This document shows, one piece after another, positions 58,769-64,000 of a stretch of DNA of 64,000 nt. Where the stretch lies: NCBI RefSeq assembly GCF_002797755.1, contig NZ_PGFI01000011.1, positions 620,001-684,000 on the forward strand, given 5' to 3'. Each line of letters starts with the position of its first letter. Position 1 is the first letter of the stretch. The position numbers and the translations under genes are program-made. The stretch is from Brevirhabdus pacifica (lineage in GTDB: Bacteria > Pseudomonadota > Alphaproteobacteria > Rhodobacterales > Rhodobacteraceae). The notes beneath the pieces are model-generated. The model had not been told where the DNA came from, searched no databases, and worked only from the letters and a program-made list of their open reading frames with translations.

Positions 58769-60105
58769 TCTGTGCCATCATCACCCCGATCGGCCCCGGT
58801 CACCAAAAGCTCTTTGACGAAAGCTGTGCCCCCTCGGTCCGCCAGGCCGAGGATTTCGATCCGGGCCCCTTCGACAAGATCCTGCATTACGCGATGGACG
58901 ACACCGCCGGTGCGCACGGCCGGTCGGCGCGGCGCAACACCGCCCTGGCCCAGGCCCGGGACGAGGGTGTCGACTGGATCTTCTTCCTCGACGCCGACGA
59001 TATCCTCGCGCCCAATGCCTTTCAGGCCTTCGGTCGGGTCCTTGCCGACAACCCCGACCTGGACGTCGCCTGGGGTCTGATCTGCGAGATGGATGCCACC
59101 GGCGATCCGCAGCTTCGCGAGGGTCAGCCCGAGACCATCGCCGACCAGGCCGCTTTCCTGCGGACCGAACCCCACCTGGCCGTGCAGATCGGCGGCTTCT
59201 ACCGCACCGCCTGCGTGGCGCCGCTGGGCTTCGATCCCCAGATGGACACGGGCGAGGATTACAAGCTCTACCTTCAGCTATGGGACGGCTGCCGCTGCGC
59301 CAAGCTGCCCGAGATCTTCTTTCTCAACCGCCGGGGCGAGCACAGCGTCGGGCCCCGTTCGGCGACCGGCGCCGACTGGCAGGCCTCGGTCTCGCAGCAG
59401 CGGCGGGATGCGTTGGCCCGGACACTGGTGCTGAGTGAGCCCTCCCACGACGGGGTCGCCGCGCGGATGCGTGTCACCAACCCCCACGACCTGATCCAGG
59501 CCACCCACCTCGCGGGGCGCTATTTCGATTCCGAGGGGCTGCAAAAGCTGCGCCGGCTATGCGATGCGCCCGCCCCCCATGTGATCGAGGTCGGCGCCAA
59601 CATCGGCAACCACGTCGTCTGGTATGCCCGTCATCTCAACGCCGCGCGCATCTACCCGGTGGAGCCGAACCCGGTTGCCCTGCAACTACTGAACGAGAAT
59701 CTGGAGTTGAACGACCTGGCGCCGCTGGTCGATGGCCGGGGCCTCGGGCTGGGCGCCGGGCGGCAGGCCGGGCGCTTTGCCGTCGAGACCCCCGACGCCG
59801 ACAACCTCGGCGCCACCCGCCTGGTGCCGGACGCCGCAGGCGGGATCGAGGTCTGCGACTTGGACACCCTGTTCGCCGATGTGCCCGCCGACATCATCAA
59901 GATCGACGTCGAGGGGATGGAGGTCGACGTGCTGGCGGGCGCCAATGCGCTGATCGCCCGCACCCGCCCCGTCATCTGGATCGAGGTCATGCGCGACAAC
60001 ATGCTGGCGGTCGCGCAGGACTGGTGCCGCCAGGCCGGCTACCGCATCACCGACAGCATCGCCTACACTCATACGGTGGACTATTTCGCCGTGCCGAAGG
60101 ATTGA
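58765..60105 (+). CDS. Glycosyltransferase (GT2-like) fused to FkbM methyltransferase
   Basis: 446 residues in two parts. Residues 1-215 resemble a GT-A glycosyltransferase with the metal-binding WIFFLDADDILAPNAF (DxD type) and a TGEDYKLYLQLW block. Residues about 265-446 are an FkbM methyltransferase: VIEVGANIGNHVVWYARHL (SAM site), VEPNPVALQLLNENLEL and ADIIKIDVEGMEVDVLAGAN. TTG start overlapping the upstream stop. Such a fusion would add and O-methylate a sugar. Being between motA and motB it may decorate flagellin. Confidence 0.82.
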   Translation: MICAIITPIGPGHQKLFDESCAPSVRQAEDFDPGPFDKILHYAMDDTAGAHGRSARRNTALAQARDEGVDWIFFLDADDILAPNAFQAFGRVLADNPDLDVAWGLICEMDATGDPQLREGQPETIADQAAFLRTEPHLAVQIGGFYRTACVAPLGFDPQMDTGEDYKLYLQLWDGCRCAKLPEIFFLNRRGEHSVGPRSATGADWQASVSQQRRDALARTLVLSEPSHDGVAARMRVTNPHDLIQATHLAGRYFDSEGLQKLRRLCDAPAPHVIEVGANIGNHVVWYARHLNAARIYPVEPNPVALQLLNENLELNDLAPLVDGRGLGLGAGRQAGRFAVETPDADNLGATRLVPDAAGGIEVCDLDTLFADVPADIIKIDVEGMEVDVLAGANALIARTRPVIWIEVMRDNMLAVAQDWCRQAGYRITDSIAYTHTVDYFAVPKD

Positions 60106-60106
60106 C

Positions 60107-62020
60107 ATGAACGAGCTGAGCCTTTCCCGCAAAGCACGCCGCGCCCGCGCCTCCGGGGCCGAGCGGCGCTTTGACCTGAAGGGGGCGGCGGCGCGCGCGG
60201 TCCAAGAGGCCTATGACGCGATGGGGCGCGGGGACGGGGCCGAGGCCGCCCGCCTGGCGCTGCCGATTTCCCAGAGCCACCCGAAAAGCCTGCACCCATG
60301 GCTGATCCTCGGGGCGGTGGCGCTGGACCGGCGCGATGCCGCAACGGCCCGCGCCTTCTATGAGCAGGCCCGCGCACTTGCCCCCAGGGACCCGGCCGTG
60401 TTGGGCGGGTTGGGCAAGGCGCTGGTGCTGGCGGCCGAGGTCGGCCCCGCGCTTCAGAAGTTCGAGGAGGCCCTCGCGGCGGGCAGTCGCGACGCGCCGA
60501 TGATCAACCTCTACCTGACGCTCTGCCGCAAGATGGGCTGGACCCTGCGGGCCGTCGACGCCGCGGGTGCTGCCGTCGCGGCGCTTGAGGATGCCGATCT
60601 CAGCTACCAGGTTGCCACGCTTCTCAGCGAAGGGGACGAGCCCGGCCGCGCCGCCGACTGGTTCCTGCGCGCCCATCGGTTCGACCCGGCGCCCGTGCAT
60701 CACCGCATCGGTCGTCTCCGCGCGCTTCTTTTCAAGGGCCGCTTCGCCGAGGCCCTGGCCGGGTGCGATGCCTTCGACCGTGCGCGCGAGGAAGAGGCCC
60801 GCCAATCGGGCGAGGACGTTCCCCGCGATGCCGACAGCGACAACATCGCACTGCTGCGTATGACGGCCTTGCGCATGCTGGGCCGGCTGGACGAGGCGCT
60901 GGAGCTGATTGAGGCGACGCGTTTCAGCGAGATCGGCGCCTTTGCCGCGGCCTGCGGCGTCGCCGGCAACATCCTTCAGGACCAGGGCAAGATGGAGCAG
61001 GCCGAGCACGCGCTGCTGGAAGGGACCCACGCCGCGCCCGGCGAGGGCCGGGTCGCCCGCTCCCTCGGGGTTTTCCGTTTCCGTCAGGGCCGCTTTGCCG
61101 AGGGCGAGCCGTTCTACCGCAGCCGCATCAGCCCGGCGGTCCGTGCCCGCGTGCCCTACGAGAACTCGGCCCCCGAGAACCTGGCGGCCCAGGATCACCT
61201 GTTCTTCCTGGGCGAGCAGGGGATCGGTGACCAGCTGGCCCTGTTGACCTTGGTGCGGGCGGCACCAATCGACCTGTCCCGGACGCGGCTGACCCTGCTG
61301 GGCGACGACCGCATGATCGAGGCGCTGAAAGGCTCTCCGCTGGGGATCGATGGGCGCTCCTTCCGGGATCTCGCCGGCAACGAGGATGAGGTGCCGGTTG
61401 CAAAGGTGCTGCACCTGGGCGACCTGGTCAGGTATCGCCAGGGCGTCGATCCCGCCCTTCTACACCATCCGGTTCTGCGCCCCGATCCCGTCCGCGTCGC
61501 GGCGATCGCCGCGCGCTACGCCAAGAAGGCGGCCGGGCGGCCGGTGCTGGGCATGGCCTGGCGCAGTTCGGGCAACCTGACGGGTCAGCTCCGCTCGATC
61601 CCGCTGGCCGAGATGGTGCGCCTGGCCCCCACCGACGCGCTGGTGATCGACCTGCAATACAACTCGACCCCCGAAGAGATTGCGGCCGCCCGCACTGCCC
61701 GCCCGGATGTCGAGGTCTTCACCGATCCCAAGATCGACCAGATGGCGGACCTTGCCGGGTTCTTCGCCCAGCTTGCGGCGCTTGAAACGGTGATCAGCAT
61801 CGACAACACCACCGTCCACGCCTGCGGCGCGATGGGGCATCCAAACTGTCACGTGATGATCCCCTGCGGCACCGAAAGCATGTGGTATTGGGGCGACGAG
61901 GGTGCCAGCAGCGCGACCGGGCGGGACGCCTGGTACGGCAGCCTTCTTATCCACCGGCAGGAGCGTCTTTACGACTGGGACGGGCTGCTGGATCAGGTCG
62001 CGAAACGACTGGCCGTCTGA
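60107..62020 (+). CDS. TPR protein with a GT41/GT9-like glycosyltransferase domain
   Basis: 637 residues. Residues about 25-330 are TPR repeats (LHPWLILGAVALDRRDAATA, then ARALAPRDPAVLGGLGKALV). Residues 365-637 look like a GT-B glycosyltransferase: LFFLGEQGIGDQLALLTLVR near the start and VISIDNTTVHACGAMGHPNC at the nucleotide-sugar site. The layout is that of flagellin modification enzymes such as Caulobacter FlmG. It starts 1 bp after the GT2-FkbM gene. Donor and acceptor are unknown. Confidence 0.82.
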   Translation: MNELSLSRKARRARASGAERRFDLKGAAARAVQEAYDAMGRGDGAEAARLALPISQSHPKSLHPWLILGAVALDRRDAATARAFYEQARALAPRDPAVLGGLGKALVLAAEVGPALQKFEEALAAGSRDAPMINLYLTLCRKMGWTLRAVDAAGAAVAALEDADLSYQVATLLSEGDEPGRAADWFLRAHRFDPAPVHHRIGRLRALLFKGRFAEALAGCDAFDRAREEEARQSGEDVPRDADSDNIALLRMTALRMLGRLDEALELIEATRFSEIGAFAAACGVAGNILQDQGKMEQAEHALLEGTHAAPGEGRVARSLGVFRFRQGRFAEGEPFYRSRISPAVRARVPYENSAPENLAAQDHLFFLGEQGIGDQLALLTLVRAAPIDLSRTRLTLLGDDRMIEALKGSPLGIDGRSFRDLAGNEDEVPVAKVLHLGDLVRYRQGVDPALLHHPVLRPDPVRVAAIAARYAKKAAGRPVLGMAWRSSGNLTGQLRSIPLAEMVRLAPTDALVIDLQYNSTPEEIAAARTARPDVEVFTDPKIDQMADLAGFFAQLAALETVISIDNTTVHACGAMGHPNCHVMIPCGTESMWYWGDEGASSATGRDAWYGSLLIHRQERLYDWDGLLDQVAKRLAV

Positions 62021-62277
62021 TCAAATCGAACCGCGTCAGGACGGTTCCCTTGCAGGCGCATAGTCGCCTGCCTATCCTTTTGCATCATAGAAAGCTTGAC
62101 TGATAGGGCGGCTATGCCATCGTATTACAAGCACTACCAAAAATAGTTTTCACTAATTTGATTTTATAAATGGTCAAGCAAGGAATTTTTCATATATGAT
62201 GGGATCATATGGAGATTGCTCTTGTTTAGAGCAAGGCGCTTGAGCGCAGAACTCCTTGCCTGAAAGATAGGTGCAAC
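62021..62277. promoter_or_regulatory. AT-rich mucR leader with an inverted repeat
   Basis: A 257-bp space with an AT-rich core unlike the rest of the window. It holds a perfect 7-3-7 inverted repeat ATATGAT-GGG-ATCATAT at 62194-62210, about 70 bp before mucR. MucR/Ros proteins bind AT-rich DNA and repress their own genes, so this is a likely autoregulatory site. The exact promoter is not clear. Confidence 0.6.
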
Positions 62278-62757
62278 ATGACTGATACTGACCAGGCGGG
62301 CGAAATCATGGCCCGCATCGTTTCCGCATATGCGGCCCGGCCCGATGTTGGTCCGGACGAGATCGTGGCCCTCGTGGCGCGGTTGAAACAGGAACTTGGC
62401 ACCGGCACCGCCGGGCTTGCCGCCCCGATCGGGCAGGCGCCGCTTGCGGGACCGCCGATCGCAACCGCCGAACCCGCCCTGCCGATCGACCAGGCCGTCA
62501 CCGAAGAGAAGGTGTTCTGCCTGTGCTGCGGCAAGGGGTTCAAGATGCTCAAGCGGCACCTGGGTGCCGAGCATGGCCTGACCGAGGCCGAGTATCGCCG
62601 GCTTTACGGTCTGCCCGAGGACATGCCGCTGGTGGCCCCCAGCTACAGCGCCCGCAAGGCCGACTATGCCAAGCAGGCGGGACTGGGCAAGTACAGCCGC
62701 GATCAGGCCGGACATCCGACCGACCCGCGCGCCGTGCAGAACGAAAGCATCTCCTGA
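62278..62757 (+). CDS. mucR: MucR/Ros family zinc-finger regulator
   Basis: 159 residues. The prokaryotic zinc finger is C81-x2-C84-x9-H94-x4-H99 (CLCCGKGFKMLKRHLGAEHG), followed by the YRRLYGLPEDMPLVAP motif shared by the family. The N-terminal 50 residues mediate oligomer formation in known members. MucR proteins silence AT-rich promoters and control motility and exopolysaccharides in rhizobia and Brucella. Here it sits inside the motility block, 92 bp before motB. Confidence 0.95.
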   Translation: MTDTDQAGEIMARIVSAYAARPDVGPDEIVALVARLKQELGTGTAGLAAPIGQAPLAGPPIATAEPALPIDQAVTEEKVFCLCCGKGFKMLKRHLGAEHGLTEAEYRRLYGLPEDMPLVAPSYSARKADYAKQAGLGKYSRDQAGHPTDPRAVQNESIS

Positions 62758-62849
62758 GCTTTCCCCAACCTGGCCCGGTCCGGACCATTCGCGCTGCCTG
62801 ACCCGCCTTGCGGGATGCGCGCGGAATCCGGCCAAAGCGGAGATCGGCA

Positions 62850-63860
62850 ATGCCACCGAGCGGACAGAACGAGATCATCATCAAGAAGGTGGTCGACGAC
62901 GACGGCCACCACGATTCCCATGCCGGCAGTGGCTGGAAGGTGGCTTACGCCGACTTCATGACGGCGATGATGGCCTTCTTCCTGCTGCTGTGGATCCTGT
63001 CGGTCGCCGACGAGGAGAAGCTGCGCGGGCTTGCCGATTACTTCAGCCCCAGCCTTAGCAACACGGGCGGGCGCAGCAGCGGCCTGCTTTACGGCAAGGC
63101 CGTCGATGGCGAGGGCGACAAGAACGGCGCCACCGAGGATAGCAAGACCCCGCCCGCGCCGACCTTCGGGCGCACCAATCCGCTGGCGGTGTTCGACAGC
63201 CGCATGCGTGACGATATCGAGAAGGCCGCCGAGGCGTTCGAGGCGCAGCCCGCCCGCCGCGCCGGCCTGAGCCCGGACAACCAGGCGCCGGACGACACGC
63301 GCGACAACACGGCCGAGAGCGAGGCCGATGCCGAATTGCGGCGCGCCGCCGCCGAGAAGGCCGCCGCCATGGCCGCCGAGGAGCGCGACGCCGCCTTCGA
63401 GGCGCTGAAACAGCGGGTCGGCGCCGCCATCGCCCAACGGCCCGAGCTTGCGCCCTTTACCAACAACGTGATGCTGGACCAGACCCCTGAAGGACTGCGG
63501 GTGCAGATCGTCGATCAGGAGGGGCGTCCGATGTTCCCCTCGGGCAGCGCCCGGATCGAGCATGCGACCCGTGACCTGATCCGCATTGTCGGCGACGCAA
63601 TCTCCGGCCTGCCGAACCCTATCGTGATCTCGGGCCATGCCGACGCCGTGCCCTTCAGCGGGCAGGGGGGCTATGGCAACTGGGAGCTGTCGGCCGACCG
63701 CGCCAATGCCACCCGCAGGGTATTGCTCGAGTCCGGGGTGACGGCGGATCGCATCACGCGAATCTCGGGCCTGGCGGACACCGAGCCGCTGGATCCCGAG
63801 CATCCGACGGCCCCTGTGAACCGTCGAATCAGCATTCTTCTGAAGAATATCCCCGAGTAA
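62850..63860 (+). CDS. motB: Flagellar motor stator protein MotB
   Basis: 336 residues. A short N-terminal tail, then the membrane span with the proton-binding D35 (WKVAYADFMTAMMAFFLLLW), a linker with charged helical repeats (residues about 165-205), and an OmpA-like peptidoglycan-binding domain (MFPSGSARIEHATRD, ISGHADAVPF, NWELSADRANATRRVLLESG, VNRRISILL). The ATG after GGAG was chosen. Terminator at its end. Partner of MotA in this window. Confidence 0.95.
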   Translation: MPPSGQNEIIIKKVVDDDGHHDSHAGSGWKVAYADFMTAMMAFFLLLWILSVADEEKLRGLADYFSPSLSNTGGRSSGLLYGKAVDGEGDKNGATEDSKTPPAPTFGRTNPLAVFDSRMRDDIEKAAEAFEAQPARRAGLSPDNQAPDDTRDNTAESEADAELRRAAAEKAAAMAAEERDAAFEALKQRVGAAIAQRPELAPFTNNVMLDQTPEGLRVQIVDQEGRPMFPSGSARIEHATRDLIRIVGDAISGLPNPIVISGHADAVPFSGQGGYGNWELSADRANATRRVLLESGVTADRITRISGLADTEPLDPEHPTAPVNRRISILLKNIPE

Positions 63861-63880
63861 CAGTGGCTTAGCCTGTTTCT

Positions 63881-63913
63881 GGCCCCGAATCCACGCGACT
63901 CGGGGCCCTTTTT
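63881..63913 (+). terminator. Terminator after motB
   Basis: GGCCCCGA, 11-nt loop, TCGGGGCC, then CTTTTTG. About 20 bp after the motB stop. The remaining 87 bp to the right edge hold nothing I can name. Confidence 0.85.
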
Positions 63914-64000
63914 GCCCCGTTTGGCAGGGGAGGGAGCGGGTCCGGCTGCGCCGCGAATCTGGGCATTTCGGCCTTGAAAAGGCCCCTGCGCAATTCGCAT

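Overview
The window is about 64 kb of high-GC chromosome from an alphaproteobacterium, almost certainly a member of the Rhodobacterales (Rhodobacter/Roseobacter type). The evidence is family content and gene order: a five-gene F1 ATP synthase operon (atpHAGDC) without F0 genes, a fused Sat-CysC enzyme, DUF2125, DUF1150, a Ros/MucR zinc-finger regulator, Lrp divergent to trxB, a Hint-domain protein, and CIRCE-controlled groESL. Most of the window is ordinary housekeeping DNA packed into short operons with 4-bp ATGA overlaps.

Layout. 0-3 kb (minus): holB start, tmk, a D-Ala-D-Ala carboxypeptidase and a SPOR lipoprotein. 3.2-7.6 kb: tRNA-Ser(UGA) followed by a small (about 4.3 kb) element with a P4-type integrase, an AlpA-like protein, two DNA-binding-like proteins and three unrecognised genes. 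It is bounded by a candidate 14-bp att repeat and carries a matching motif near each end. 7.7-12.6 kb: a Mn/Fe ABC transporter (sitABCD) whose promoter is covered by two Fur/Mur-type operators, divergent to an LpxR-like lipid A deacylase. 12.6-20 kb: a Hint protein, rpsD, hisC-tyrA, an extensin-like protein, DUF2125 and a ChaC-like cyclotransferase. 20-24 kb: a MotA/ExbB-type channel and a MotB-like partner with a giant coiled coil. 23.7-29 kb: an M23 protein coupled to clpA, then gloB and a methyltransferase. 29.5-34.4 kb: the F1 ATP synthase operon. 34.5-44 kb: an H-type lectin, prs, a DSBA-fold protein, a three-gene PLP-lyase/M24/racemase-fold operon, ycgN-ribF, MaoC, a HAD phosphatase and a Mn-type pyrophosphatase. 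44-55 kb: groESL, a Nudix protein, a lipase-like hydrolase, purEK, YdcH, Hsp20-DUF1150, a DsbA-like protein, sat-cysC, trxB and lrp. 55-64 kb: a flagellar motility block running from a FliJ-like gene and motA to motB, with a GT2-FkbM fusion, a TPR-glycosyltransferase and mucR between the two motor genes.

How parts fit together. The motility block has both stator genes (motA, motB) flanking genes that look like glycan-transfer functions, with mucR beside them; this suggests a link between motor, flagellar or surface glycosylation and global regulation. SitABCD with its paired operators is a metal-starvation regulon that may extend to the divergent lipid A deacylase. HisC with TyrA, PurE with PurK, Sat-CysC, RibF and Prs are core biosynthesis. 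Hsp20, GroESL, ClpA and TrxB are proteostasis and redox functions.

The items most worth follow-up are the small tRNA-Ser element and its integrase-linked unknown gene, a perfect intrinsic terminator buried in the signal-peptide codons of the M23 gene behind clpA, the non-flagellar motor with its coiled coil in the B subunit, the paired metalloregulator operators, the lyase/M24/racemase operon, and the glycosylation genes between motA and motB. I see no CRISPR array, rRNA, transposase or recognised defence system.
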